From: Bacteroidota bacterium
Lineage (GTDB): Bacteria > Bacteroidota > Bacteroidia > B-17B0 > Aurantibacillaceae
Length of the DNA stretch: 30,522 nucleotides
Direction: 5' to 3'
Assembly (NCBI GenBank): GCA_016708845.1
Contig: JADJFB010000038.1
Span: 1-30,522 of the forward strand
How positions within the stretch are numbered: the stretch's first letter is position 1; every line of letters begins with the position of its first letter. Under the pieces are notes generated by a model. The model did not search any database. It saw only the letters and a list, made by a program, of their open reading frames with translations, and was not told the DNA's origin. This document shows, in pieces, positions 1 through 8,752 of the stretch. A program made the position numbers and the translations under genes.

Positions 1-377
1 CTCAATAATGCCATTGTGATTCAGAAAGTTGATAGCTTGGATGATAAAAAATACAATCAAATTGAAGGAAAAAAAATAGAAGGTTTTTTGCAAAGATTCT
101 TAGGCGAGCAAAATATAGGAAACTAAATGTCATTGGCAATGCTGAAATTATCTATTATGGCAAACAAAAGAATTATAAAGGAGTTAATAAAACAGCCTGC
201 AGCGACTTAACTGTGTGGTTTAATGAGGATGGAGTTGATCGAACAACTTTTAGAAATAAACCCGAATCAACTGTTTATCCATTAAAAGAGATCAATGATG
301 AGGACATGCGATTAAAACATTTTTCTTGGATGGAAAATAAACGGCCAAAAAAGAAAAATGACATTTTAATCAGATAA
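1..377 (+). CDS. OstA-like LPS-assembly protein, C-terminal fragment with frameshift
   Basis: This is the 3' end of a gene entering from the left. Positions 1-123 read in frame 1 (ending ...FLGEQNIGN, stop at 124-126). From about position 120 the family-like sequence continues in frame 3 (KLNVIGNAEIIYYGK..., NKTACSDLTVWF, STVYPLKEIND) to a stop at 375-377. The two halves join naturally if one base is missing near 115-122. The run of short beta-strand phrases (NVIGNAE, YYGK, NKTACSD, KPESTVYPL) resembles the OstA/LptA-like proteins of Bacteroidota, which act in lipopolysaccharide transport to the outer membrane. The family call is by recognition of the pattern only. The N-terminus and signal peptide lie outside the window. 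fabG follows 49 bases downstream on the same strand. Confidence 0.55.
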
Positions 378-426
378 ATCATTCCATCGATAATTTGTAT
401 ATTTATCCTTTAATTAAAAATAGACT

Positions 427-1176
427 ATGAAGTTATTACAAAATAAAGTAGCCATTATTACGGGCGCATCTCGTGGCATTGGAAAAGGAATTGCCGAAAA
501 ATTTGCAGAACAAGGTTGTAACATTGCTTTCACCTTTTTATCATCTGTAGAAAAAGCTAAAGCTTTTGAAACTGAATTAGCCACTAAATACGGAGTAAAA
601 GTAAAAGGATACCAAAGCGATGCGGCTGATTTTAAAGCTGCAGATCAATTAGTAACAGATGTAGTTGCTGAATTTGGCACCGTAGATGTTTTAGTAAATA
701 ACGCCGGTATTACTCGCGATACCTTATTAATGCGCATGAGTGAACAGCAATGGGACGAAGTGATGAATGCTAACTTAAAATCTGTATTCAATTTAACAAA
801 AGCGGTTCAAAAACCAATGTTAAAAGCACGCAGTGGTTCTATCATCAATATGAGTTCTGTGGTTGGTGTAAAGGGAAATGCTGGTCAAGCAAATTACTCG
901 GCATCAAAAGCAGGTATTATTGGTTTTACAAAATCTGTAGCTTTAGAATTAGGTTCTCGTAACATTAGAAGCAATGCGATTGCTCCAGGTTTTATTGAAA
1001 CTGAAATGACGGGTGCATTAGATGAAAAAGTAGTTCAACAATGGAGAGATTCTATTCCTTTGAAACGTGGTGGTTCTGCAGAAGATGTAGCAAACTTAAC
1101 TTTGTTTTTAGCAAGCGACATGAGTGCTTATATTACAGGCCAGTGCATTAATGTTTGCGGAGGAATGCTTACTTAA
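427..1176 (+). CDS. fabG: 3-oxoacyl-[acyl-carrier-protein] reductase FabG
   Basis: A 249-residue short-chain dehydrogenase/reductase, the usual FabG length. It carries the Rossmann NADP(H) motif TGASRGIG (residues 12-19), NNAG (91-94), and the catalytic set Asn116, Ser144 (in SSVVG), Tyr157 and Lys161 (YSASK). The stretch GNAGQANYSASKAG is especially FabG-like. The known reaction is NADPH-dependent reduction of 3-oxoacyl-ACP in the fatty acid elongation cycle, in the cytoplasm. No other fab gene is adjacent, so it stands apart from a fab cluster. Other SDR enzymes, such as acetoacetyl-CoA reductase PhaB, share these motifs, so the substrate is inferred. The ATG at 427 gives the expected short N-terminus before the first beta strand. 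No Shine-Dalgarno sequence is visible. Confidence 0.88.
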   Translation: MKLLQNKVAIITGASRGIGKGIAEKFAEQGCNIAFTFLSSVEKAKAFETELATKYGVKVKGYQSDAADFKAADQLVTDVVAEFGTVDVLVNNAGITRDTLLMRMSEQQWDEVMNANLKSVFNLTKAVQKPMLKARSGSIINMSSVVGVKGNAGQANYSASKAGIIGFTKSVALELGSRNIRSNAIAPGFIETEMTGALDEKVVQQWRDSIPLKRGGSAEDVANLTLFLASDMSAYITGQCINVCGGMLT

Positions 1177-1314
1177 AATTTAGATTTTAGAAGTTGAACA
1201 ATTTCAAAATCTTATTTCTCACTTCACAAATCTTAAATATAAATTGAATTTATCTCTAACTATCCTTGGTATTACACCCTGTTATGTTTCGTAGCAGGGT
1301 TTGTTTTTAGTGCC

Positions 1315-3303
1315 TTGTTGTATGTGCGAGATAAACAAAACACAGAACGTTCAAAGGGTTTATTGTATAGTTTAGCCGCTTTACGCTTTGCGTCTATCAG
1401 TATCATAGCCTTATTATTACTTGACGTATTTATTAAGCGTTTAGTAAATGAAACGGAAAAGCCTGTTATTATTTTAGCTCAGGATAATTCCTCATCTTTA
1501 ATTGCAGGAAAAGATTCTACAGAAATAAAAAATGAGTATATAAAAGCAATTGCTTCTTTTGCAAATGCCATAAAAGACAAATACGATGTAAAAACATATC
1601 AGTTCGATTCTGAATCTAAACCTTCTGAAACTTTTGATTTTAAAGGAAAAGAAACAGATATATCGAAACTGTTTTTAGATTTAGAAAACAACTATGCTAA
1701 CAAAAACATTGGCGCTATTATTTTAGCGACTGATGGTATATATAATAAAGGAACAAACCCTTTATATAGTATTAGTAAATTTAATGCGCCCATTTACACT
1801 ATTGCTTTAGGAGATACGGTTCCTTTAAAAGATGCCTGGATACAATCTATCAATCATAATCAAGTTGCATATTTAGGCAATTCATTTCCTGCTGAAGTTA
1901 TTGTAAACGCGATTGATTTAAAAGATAAATCGGTGACTGTTTCTTTGTCTCAAGCTGGCAAATTATTAAAATCCGAATTGCTGACAATTAATTCAAACAA
2001 CTTTAGTTCTACGCTTAACTTTTTATTAGATGCTGATAAACCAGGTATTCAAAAATACACGGTATCTATTTCGACATTAGAGGAAGATAAGAATAAACAA
2101 AACAACAGTCAGTCATTCATCATTGATGTGATTGATAATAGAGAGAAAGTATTAATCTTAGCCAATGCACCTCATCCTGATATTGCAGCTCTTGAACAAA
2201 GTATTTCATCAGCTCAAACCTATGAGGTAGACGTGGCATTAATTAATGATTTTACAAAACCACTAAAACCATATTCATTAATCATATTACATCAAACTCC
2301 AACATTACCTCAGCGTATTACGAACGAATTAAAAGCTAATAATCAATCCGTATTTTTTATTGGGAATGATGTAATAAATTATGCTACAGGACAAAACATC
2401 AAAAGAATTGGTGACTCGCGCAAAAACGATGTGGAAGCAGCCTTTAAAAAAGAATTTCCATTATTTAATGTCAGTAGCGAATTACAAAATTATTTTAAAG
2501 AATTTCCTGCTGTAAAATGTAACTTCGGAAATACCTCAATAACAAACGGTGCAAACGCTTTATTAAATCAAAAAATTGGTGTGGTAGAAACCGATGAGCC
2601 CTTAATGGTATTTTCAGAAACTAATGGAGTTAAAACATGTGGCTTTTTAGGAGATGGTTTATGGAAATGGCGAATGAGAGATTATGCGGATCACGGCAAC
2701 CACAATTTGTTTAATGAATTAATTAGCAAAACAGTCCAGTACTTATCGGTGAAAGCAGACAAAAGTTTTTTTAGAGTCTTTACAAAAAAAATCATCAATG
2801 AAAATGAAGCGATTGATTTTACCGCAGAAGTATATAACCAAAGTTATGAGTTAGTAACGGAGCCAGACGTGACATTGATTTTAAAAGATGATAAAGGCAA
2901 AGCATATAATTATACATTTAATAAAAAACAAACGATGTATAGCTTATCTGCTGGGCAATTTGCGGCGGGCGAATATAGTTATGAAGCCAAAGTGAAATTC
3001 GGAGATAAATTATATACAAAATCAGGCATAGTAATTATTAAAGAAATTGTTTCCGAAAAAATAAATACGGTTGCTAATCATCAATTATTATATCAAATAG
3101 CCAAACAAAGTGGTGGTAAATTATTCTACAAAAATCAATTAGAGCAATTACAAAAAGACATTCTTTCTTCTGATTCTATCAAATCAATTACTTATTCTCA
3201 TAAGCAATTAACAGATTTGGTAACCCTAAAATGGATATTTGGCATTATCATTTTACTACTTTCAACCGAGTGGTTTTTGAGGAAACACAACGGAAAAGTG
3301 TAA
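1315..3303 (+). CDS. vWA-like membrane-anchored protein of Bacteroidota
   Basis: A 662-residue protein from the TTG at 1315. It has an N-terminal membrane helix (about residues 17-45), then a von Willebrand A-like domain (PVIILAQDNSSSL near 50, IGAIILATDGIYNKG near 137-151), strand-rich central domains, a region resembling a class I glutamine-amidotransferase fold (PHPDIAALEQSI, SLIILHQTP), and a C-terminal helix (WIFGIIILLLSTEWFLRK). The DxSxS-type metal site is imperfect (DNSSS). This matches a conserved inner-membrane family of unknown function in Bacteroidota. The start is doubtful. The frame stays open upstream to 1243 and encodes a plausible first helix (NYPWYYTLLCFVAGFVFSAL), but its only candidate start there is an ATT at 1243. 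The real N-terminus is therefore probably about 24 residues longer. Confidence 0.7.
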   Translation: MLYVRDKQNTERSKGLLYSLAALRFASISIIALLLLDVFIKRLVNETEKPVIILAQDNSSSLIAGKDSTEIKNEYIKAIASFANAIKDKYDVKTYQFDSESKPSETFDFKGKETDISKLFLDLENNYANKNIGAIILATDGIYNKGTNPLYSISKFNAPIYTIALGDTVPLKDAWIQSINHNQVAYLGNSFPAEVIVNAIDLKDKSVTVSLSQAGKLLKSELLTINSNNFSSTLNFLLDADKPGIQKYTVSISTLEEDKNKQNNSQSFIIDVIDNREKVLILANAPHPDIAALEQSISSAQTYEVDVALINDFTKPLKPYSLIILHQTPTLPQRITNELKANNQSVFFIGNDVINYATGQNIKRIGDSRKNDVEAAFKKEFPLFNVSSELQNYFKEFPAVKCNFGNTSITNGANALLNQKIGVVETDEPLMVFSETNGVKTCGFLGDGLWKWRMRDYADHGNHNLFNELISKTVQYLSVKADKSFFRVFTKKIINENEAIDFTAEVYNQSYELVTEPDVTLILKDDKGKAYNYTFNKKQTMYSLSAGQFAAGEYSYEAKVKFGDKLYTKSGIVIIKEIVSEKINTVANHQLLYQIAKQSGGKLFYKNQLEQLQKDILSSDSIKSITYSHKQLTDLVTLKWIFGIIILLLSTEWFLRKHNGKV

Positions 3304-3389
3304 ATAGCTCTAAAAAAACACCCTTTTAAGAATCCAATTTTAAACCTCTATTATGGCACTTTTATTGCCCTAATAAATCACCAAATCAT

Positions 3390-3397
3390 TACATTTG
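3390..3397 (+). promoter_or_regulatory. Bacteroidota -7 element for the TlpA-like gene
   Basis: TACATTTG fits the TAnnTTTG -7 consensus and lies 20 bases before the ATG at 3418. A TTG lies about 22 bases upstream (3365-3367) as a possible -33 element. The distance fits a short leader for the thioredoxin-like gene. Confidence 0.5.
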
Positions 3398-3417
3398 TTT
3401 AACTAAATCTCTATACA

Positions 3418-3936
3418 ATGAAAAAATTATTGATTCTATCTTCTGCCATCATCCTTTCATTATCGGCATTCAAATCTTCTGATGGAGATAAAATACCTTC
3501 AGCAACTGTAAAAAAGTTAGATGGTTCTACAACTAATTCAAATACATTTTCTAATAATGGGAAACCAATCATTATTAGTTTTTGGGCTACTTGGTGTAAA
3601 CCTTGTAAAAAAGAGTTGGATGCTATTAATGAAGAGTATGCTGAATTGGTAAAAGAAACTGGTGTAAAACTAATCGCTATATCAATTGATGATGCGCGTA
3701 GCTCAGGAAAAGTAGTAACTGATGTTAAAGTAAAAGGTTGGACATATGAAGTTTATATCGACGAAAATCAAGATTTTAAACGTGCAATGAACGTTAATAA
3801 TGTACCTCATACATTTTTAGTTGATGGTGAAGGTAAAATTGTATGGAGTCATAACTCTTATGCAGAAGGCGACGAAGAAAAATTATTTGAACATGTTAGA
3901 AAATTAGCCAAAGGCGAAAAAATAGCAGCTCACTAA
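3418..3936 (+). CDS. TlpA/ResA-like periplasmic thioredoxin-family protein
   Basis: A 172-residue protein with an N-terminal signal sequence (MKKLLILSSAIILSLSAFKS) and a TlpA-like thioredoxin fold. It has the redox motif WATWCKPCKKE with Cys60 and Cys63, and the cis-proline before His-Thr-Phe (Pro130). The family reduces or isomerises disulfides outside the cytoplasm or serves as an electron donor to cell-envelope proteins. The partner is unknown. The DUF6029-like outer-membrane gene starts 33 bases downstream and the Omp28 lipoprotein follows it, so the three probably form an envelope operon with two CxxC thioredoxin-fold members. It is intact, unlike its downstream neighbour. Confidence 0.85.
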   Translation: MKKLLILSSAIILSLSAFKSSDGDKIPSATVKKLDGSTTNSNTFSNNGKPIIISFWATWCKPCKKELDAINEEYAELVKETGVKLIAISIDDARSSGKVVTDVKVKGWTYEVYIDENQDFKRAMNVNNVPHTFLVDGEGKIVWSHNSYAEGDEEKLFEHVRKLAKGEKIAAH

Positions 3937-3969
3937 TTCCTATTTTAATTACCTAACCACTAACATTAT

Positions 3970-5686
3970 ATGTCTGTAAAATCTATTACGCGCTTTTTAA
4001 TTATTTCTTCTGCTGCATTATTCTGCAATACAGCTAACTCTCAAATATTAAATGAGTTAGGTTCGGTTCACGGTAATTTTCAAATAGATGCCGCTTATTA
4101 TCAAAAAGACACTATTATAGATGCAGATCCGGGCAGTGAATTATTTAGATACAATGCCTTTGGAAATATTAATTATTCAAAAGGAGGATTTAGTGCTGGT
4201 GTTCGTTTCGAAAGCTATAATCCTCCATTATTAGGTTACTTGCCAGGCTACAAAGGGTCTGGTGTTCCTTACCGTTTTGCTAGATATCAGCACAAAGACA
4301 TTGATATTACCGTTGGTAATTTTTATGAGCAATTTGGAAGCGGAATTACGTTACGAGCTTATGAAAATCGTGGTTTACTTTACGATAATGCCTTAGATGG
4401 GATGCGCGTTATTTTTACTCCAAAAAGAGGAATTACCATTAAAGGTTTAGTTGGTAAACAACGTACCTATTTCTCATTATCGCCAGGTGTAGTAAGAGGT
4501 ATAGATGGAGAAGTAAATATCATGGATTTATTTGATTCTATTTTAGGGAAATTAAAACAAAAGTAATTATAGGCGGAAGCTTTGTAAGTAAATATCAAGA
4601 AGATCAAAATCCAACTTTAGTTTTGCCGCAAAATGTGGCTACAGGTGCTGGACGTATCACTATCATTAGAGGCGGATTTAATTTTAATGCAGAGTATGCG
4701 AATAAAGCAAACGATCCATCGTACCAAAATAAATATAGCTATCAACAAGGGCATGCAGTCATTGCTTCTGCATCTTACGGAACAGATGGATTTTCGGCCA
4801 TGCTTTCCGGAAAAATGTTAGATAACATGAGCTTTAGAAGTGATCGAGATGCGCAAAACACAATTGATATGATTAACTATCAGCCAGATTTTAGTAAATT
4901 TCACACTTACTCATTAATGGCTTATTACCCTTATGCTACTCAACCAAACGGAGAAGTTGGAGGAACAGGAGAAATACAATACAAAGTAAAAAAGGATACT
5001 TGGTTAGGCGGTAAATACGGAATGGATATCACATTAAATGGATCAGCTTATTTTGCATTAGATACTTTGGGAATATCGCCAATTAACGATACTTTGAGAA
5101 ACTTTAAATATTCAACCAATTACAGTAATCTTGGAGAAGAATATTATCATGATGTAAATATTGAAATCACTAAAAAATTAAATAAAAAAGTAAAAATGAC
5201 CGTGATGTATGCTAATCAATTTTTAAATCAATCAATCGTGCAGTTTAATACACCTGATAAAGAAGAGCACCCAGACATTGCTTCACACATTGGTGTAGTT
5301 GATTTAACATGGAGATACAAAACAGGTTCTGCTATCCGTTTTGAAGCACAAGGTTTTTTTGCAGATTATGATTATAAAGAACATGCCATTGATGCGAATG
5401 GAAATAAAAACATTACTAGTAACACAGGTTCATGGTTATCTGCTTTAATTGAGTGGACGCCAACTTCTCATTGGAGCATTACCTTAGCCGATCAATACAA
5501 TTATGAAAATCCTGACGCAACTAAAAAAATACATTATTATTTTGGAATGTTAGGTTATACAAACGGCCCTACAAGAGTTTCTGTAAGTTACGGTCGTCAA
5601 CGTCAAGGTATTTTTGTGCTGGTGGTGTATGCCGATTTGTGCCTTCATCAAGTGGTTTAAATATAAGTATATCATCCAGCTTTTAA
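3970..5686 (+). CDS. DUF6029-like outer-membrane beta-barrel protein, two frameshifts
   Basis: A protein of about 570 residues is spread over three frames. Frame 1 (3970-4548) has a signal peptide (FLIISSAALFCNTANSQ) and strand repeats such as YEQFGSGITLRAYENRGLLYDNALDG. Frame 3 continues from about 4549 (GEIKTKVIIGGSFVSKYQED...) to about 5610. The last residues (CAGGVCRFVPSSSGLN...SSF) lie in a third frame ending with TAA at 5684-5686. Both joins need one base restored, at GGG (4546-4548) and at TTTTT (5611-5615). The GRQR..IF.AGGVCR.VP ending and the alternating aromatic pattern match the DUF6029 family of Bacteroidota, presumed to be porin-like barrels. The two shifts at homopolymers look like sequencing errors. 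Confidence 0.65.
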
Positions 5687-5710
5687 TAAACAAACTAAAT
5701 ACTTAGTATC

Positions 5711-6565
5711 ATGAAAAAAATAATTTATCAAATTAGCATCCTAATTGCAATCATAATAATGATTGTAAGTTGTGATAAAGTAAAAGATGTGAGAGATCCC
5801 AATGCAGAAGCTATTAAAGGAAATAGAAAAGTATTTGTTGAAGATTACACAGGTCACAAATGTGGTAACTGTCCAGCAGCAGCTGATACTTTAAAATACT
5901 TAACAAAAAAATATCCCGGTCAAGTGGTTGCCTTAGCAATTCATGCAGGATTTTTTGCTAATATAAATGCATCTTATCCAACCGATTTAAGAAATCCTGT
6001 TAGCACGGCTTATGATAATGTATTTGGAGTTTCTTTAGCTGGTAACCCCAATGGATTAATAAACAGAGGAGGTTTTGGAACTGGTGGATTTATTAAGGCC
6101 TATTCTACTTGGGAAGGCGATGTAGCTCAAATGCTTAGTAGTCCAGCTAAATTTGAAATTAAGATTAGAAATACTTATACAACATCAAACAATAACTTAA
6201 ACACAAGCATTACTGTTAAATCATTAACTAATAATGCTGGTATATACAAACTAGTGGTATTATTATCTGAAGACAGCATTATTGCTGAACAATTAGATTA
6301 TAGATTACCATCAGGAAGTCAATTAATTCCAGATTACGAGTTCAATCACGTTTTAAGAGAAGCTGTTAATAGTTCTTTTGGCGATCCTATTTTTACTAGT
6401 GGTGCTGTAGCAAATGACTCTGCTGTAAAAGCATTCCCTAATTATTCAATTAATTCAGCATACAACGCATCAAAATGTCATATCATTGCTTATGTATATG
6501 ATGCGGATCCTAATAGCCCAACTTACTATGAGGTGCTTCAGGTAGAAGAAGCGCATGTGAAATAA
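5711..6565 (+). CDS. Omp28-family outer-membrane lipoprotein
   Basis: A 284-residue protein with a lipoprotein signal: a hydrophobic stretch then IVSC, with Cys21 as the likely lipidation site. The mature part begins with a thioredoxin-like region VFVEDYTGHKCGNCPAAADTL, CxxC at residues 51-54, followed by the loop and strand pattern of Omp28-type proteins (PGQVVALAIHAGFF, GVSLAGNPNGLINR). Omp28 proteins are surface-associated lipoproteins known first from Porphyromonas; their biochemical role is unsettled. The gene starts 24 bases after the barrel protein gene and ends 17 bases before a strong terminator, so it closes the thioredoxin/barrel/lipoprotein operon. Redox activity is possible from the CxxC but is an inference. 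Confidence 0.85.
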   Translation: MKKIIYQISILIAIIIMIVSCDKVKDVRDPNAEAIKGNRKVFVEDYTGHKCGNCPAAADTLKYLTKKYPGQVVALAIHAGFFANINASYPTDLRNPVSTAYDNVFGVSLAGNPNGLINRGGFGTGGFIKAYSTWEGDVAQMLSSPAKFEIKIRNTYTTSNNNLNTSITVKSLTNNAGIYKLVVLLSEDSIIAEQLDYRLPSGSQLIPDYEFNHVLREAVNSSFGDPIFTSGAVANDSAVKAFPNYSINSAYNASKCHIIAYVYDADPNSPTYYEVLQVEEAHVK

Positions 6566-6582
6566 GATACAAATGATTTAAT

Positions 6583-6612
6583 AAAAAGCCTTCAGTAATT
6601 GAAGGCTTTTTT
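6583..6612 (+). terminator. Rho-independent terminator after the Omp28 gene
   Basis: A perfect stem AAAAAGCCTTC / GAAGGCTTTTT with a 7-base loop is followed by T residues. It ends the envelope operon and separates it from hisS. Confidence 0.85.
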
Positions 6613-6627
6613 ATGCCCTATATTCTC

Positions 6628-6657
6628 TTTGCAAAGCTCTCTTTAAATGTATATTTT
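6628..6657 (+). promoter_or_regulatory. Possible promoter of hisS
   Basis: TTTG at 6628-6631 and TATATTTT at 6650-6657, 18 bases apart, resemble the Bacteroidota -33/-7 pair with one mismatch in the -7 element. They lie between the upstream terminator and the ATG at 6676. Confidence 0.3.
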
Positions 6658-6675
6658 TATGGTTTTATTCATATC

Positions 6676-8063
6676 ATGAAACCATCCATTCCAAGAGGCA
6701 CCAGAGATTTCGGTCCTGCAGAAATGCAAAAGCGCCAATATATTTTCAATATCCTTAAAACCAATTTTCAATTGTTTGGTTACGCGCCTATTGAAACGCC
6801 TACTATGGAAAACATTACAACCTTAACTGGTAAATACGGAGAAGAAGGTGATCAATTAATTTTTAAAGTTTTAAATTCTCGCATACACGAAAGTAAAGAC
6901 GATAAAAAAGAATTACTCAAAAAAGAATTTAATACCTCTTTAGAAAAATCATACAACTCTGAAGCTTTAACCGAAAAAGCTTTGCGTTACGATTTAACCG
7001 TGCCATTTGCGCGTTATGTAGTAATGAATAACCACGCACTTACCTATCCTTTTAAACGTTATCAAATACAACCAGTTTGGCGTGCTGATAAACCACAAAA
7101 AGGACGTTACCGCGAATTTTACCAATGCGATGCCGATGTGATTGGCTCTAACTCATTAATTAATGAATTAGAATTAATTGCCATGATGGACAAATCGTTT
7201 GCTGAATTAAATATTCCTGTACTTGTAAAATTTAATAACCGAAAAATATTAAGTGGCATTGCCGAAATTTTAAATGCCAGCGATAAAATCATTGACATTA
7301 CGGTTGCAATTGATAAACTTGATAAAATTGGTAAAGACGGCGTCGTAAAAGAATTGCAAGAAAAAGGAATTTCGGAAACTGCTATTAAACAATTAGAACC
7401 TTTAATTGATTTATCAGGTTCAAATGAAAATAAAGTCAGCACTTTAAAAACATTTTTAGCAAATAGCGAAGTAGGAAAAAAAGGAATTGAAGAAATTGAA
7501 TTTTTATTACATAATTTAATACACTTAATATCAAACACATCACCGTTGAATTAGATATTACTTTAGCGCGTGGTTTAAATTATTATACAGGAACCATTTT
7601 TGAAGCAAAAGCAAACGCTGGGACTTTTACCCCAAGTATTTTAGGTGGCGGACGTTATGATGATTTAACGGGTATTTTCGGACTAAAAGGTTTATCAGGC
7701 GTTGGTATTTCTTTTGGCGTTGATCGTATTTATGATGTGATGGAAGAATTAAATTTATTTCCTGAAGCTGTAAATAGAGTATCTACCACAAAAATTTTAT
7801 TAGCCAATTTTGGTGAAGCCGAATTAATGCACTGCGTAGGTTTAGTTTCTAAATTAAGAGCTTTAGGAATAAATGCAGAAGTGTATCCAGATGTGGTGAA
7901 GAAAATTGCCAAACAATTTGAATATGCTGATAAAAAACAAATTCCATTTGTGGGAGTTGTTGGTGGTAACGAAATGGCCAACAATACCGTGATGTTAAAA
8001 AACATGGCTTCTGGAACTCAGGAAGAAGTTGGTTTTGAAAAATTGGTAGAGAGTTTAAAATAA
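6676..8063 (+). CDS. hisS: Histidyl-tRNA synthetase HisS, one frameshift
   Basis: A class II aminoacyl-tRNA synthetase of about 462 residues once one base is restored. The start is the ATG at 6676, giving the classic N-terminus MKPSIPRGTRDF. Motif 2 and the ATP/tRNA region are present (PVWRADKPQKGRYREFYQCDAD, residues 133-154), and after the shift the histidine-specific motif LARGLNYYTG, the GGGRYD motif and a C-terminal anticodon-binding domain (AEVYPDVVKKIAKQFEYADK, IPFVGVVGG). Frame 1 runs to a stop at 7552-7554. The correct reading (NIKHITVELDITL) continues in frame 3 from about 7527, where AA replaces an expected AAA. HisRS is essential for charging tRNA-His, so a real break here would be lethal without a second copy. 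A sequence error is the likeliest cause. Confidence 0.88.
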
Positions 8064-8118
8064 TAAATTATAAAAATGATCTACACATTTTGTGTCTTTT
8101 ACTAAAAGCCGCATTATA

Positions 8119-8703
8119 ATGCTTATGACAAAAAACACACTATATCTTTTCATCCTCTTATTAATTGCGTCAACATCTTTTTCTCAAAGTGAAATCAATG
8201 GAACCATTGAAAGAAAAAACAAAAATGGAAGTTTAAAATATTGGGACCTATTGTATAAAGAAGGGCGAGCTTATGGATACATTACCAGTATTGATTCGCT
8301 TACTGTTCAAGAAGGAAAATATGCTCTACTAATTAGAGAAGACACAAAAGCGAAAGACCGAAGTTTTGGAGCTTGCGCACTTACTATATTAAGTAAGTTT
8401 GAAGGAAAAAAAATCACCTTAAAAGCTTATGTAAAAACAGAAAATGTAAAAGATGGTTGGGCAGGTTTATGGATGAGAATAAATAAAGACAAAGAAATGT
8501 TAGAATTTAATAACATGCAAGAAGAACCTATTTTAGGCACTAACGACTGGAAAGAATATAGTATAACCTTACCTTTTAACTCAGAAGAAACAAAAATATT
8601 AGTAGGTGGTTTACTTGTTGGAGAAGGGAAAGCATGGTTTGATAATTTTAGAGTATTTATCGACGATGTTCCTATTGAAAAAAAGGAACAGATAAAAAAA
8701 TAA
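8119..8703 (+). CDS. Secreted carbohydrate-binding-like domain protein
   Basis: A protein of about 194 residues with a signal peptide (hydrophobic core LYLFILLLIAST, cleavage likely at SFS-Q) and one jelly-roll-like domain: YGYITSIDSLTVQEGKYALLI, RSFGACALTILSKFEGKKITLKAYVKTENV, GWAGLWMRI, WKEYSITLPF, ILVGGLLVGEGKAWFDNFRVFIDD. This pattern occurs as a galactose-binding-like module in many Bacteroidota secreted or regulatory proteins, often as an N-terminal domain; here it stands alone. A GTG at 8092 would also be in frame, but the ATG at 8119 (or 8125) gives a normal signal peptide. It ends beside a terminator shared with the convergent paaE. No substrate can be assigned. Confidence 0.65.
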   Translation: MLMTKNTLYLFILLLIASTSFSQSEINGTIERKNKNGSLKYWDLLYKEGRAYGYITSIDSLTVQEGKYALLIREDTKAKDRSFGACALTILSKFEGKKITLKAYVKTENVKDGWAGLWMRINKDKEMLEFNNMQEEPILGTNDWKEYSITLPFNSEETKILVGGLLVGEGKAWFDNFRVFIDDVPIEKKEQIKK

Positions 8704-8734
8704 AAAGCCCCCACAAAATGTAGAGGCTTTTTTA
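8702..8734. terminator. Bidirectional terminator between the secreted protein gene and paaE
   Basis: AAAAAGCC (8702-8709) pairs with GGCTTTTT (8725-8732), with a partly paired inner helix and a short A-rich loop. It lies in the 49-base gap between two convergent genes, and the A-run and T-run let it act in both directions. Confidence 0.6.
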
Positions 8735-8752
8735 ATTTATATAACTCAATTC

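Noticed and set aside
4541..5686. Programmed ribosomal frameshifting in the DUF6029, hisS or kinase genes
   Set aside because: No slippery heptamer with a downstream stem or SD-like stimulator was seen, and the shifts occur at different sites in unrelated genes.
7119..7538. Open frame of 139 codons on the minus strand inside hisS
   Set aside because: It is antisense to a clear conserved enzyme and shows no domain; it is a shadow of hisS coding sequence.
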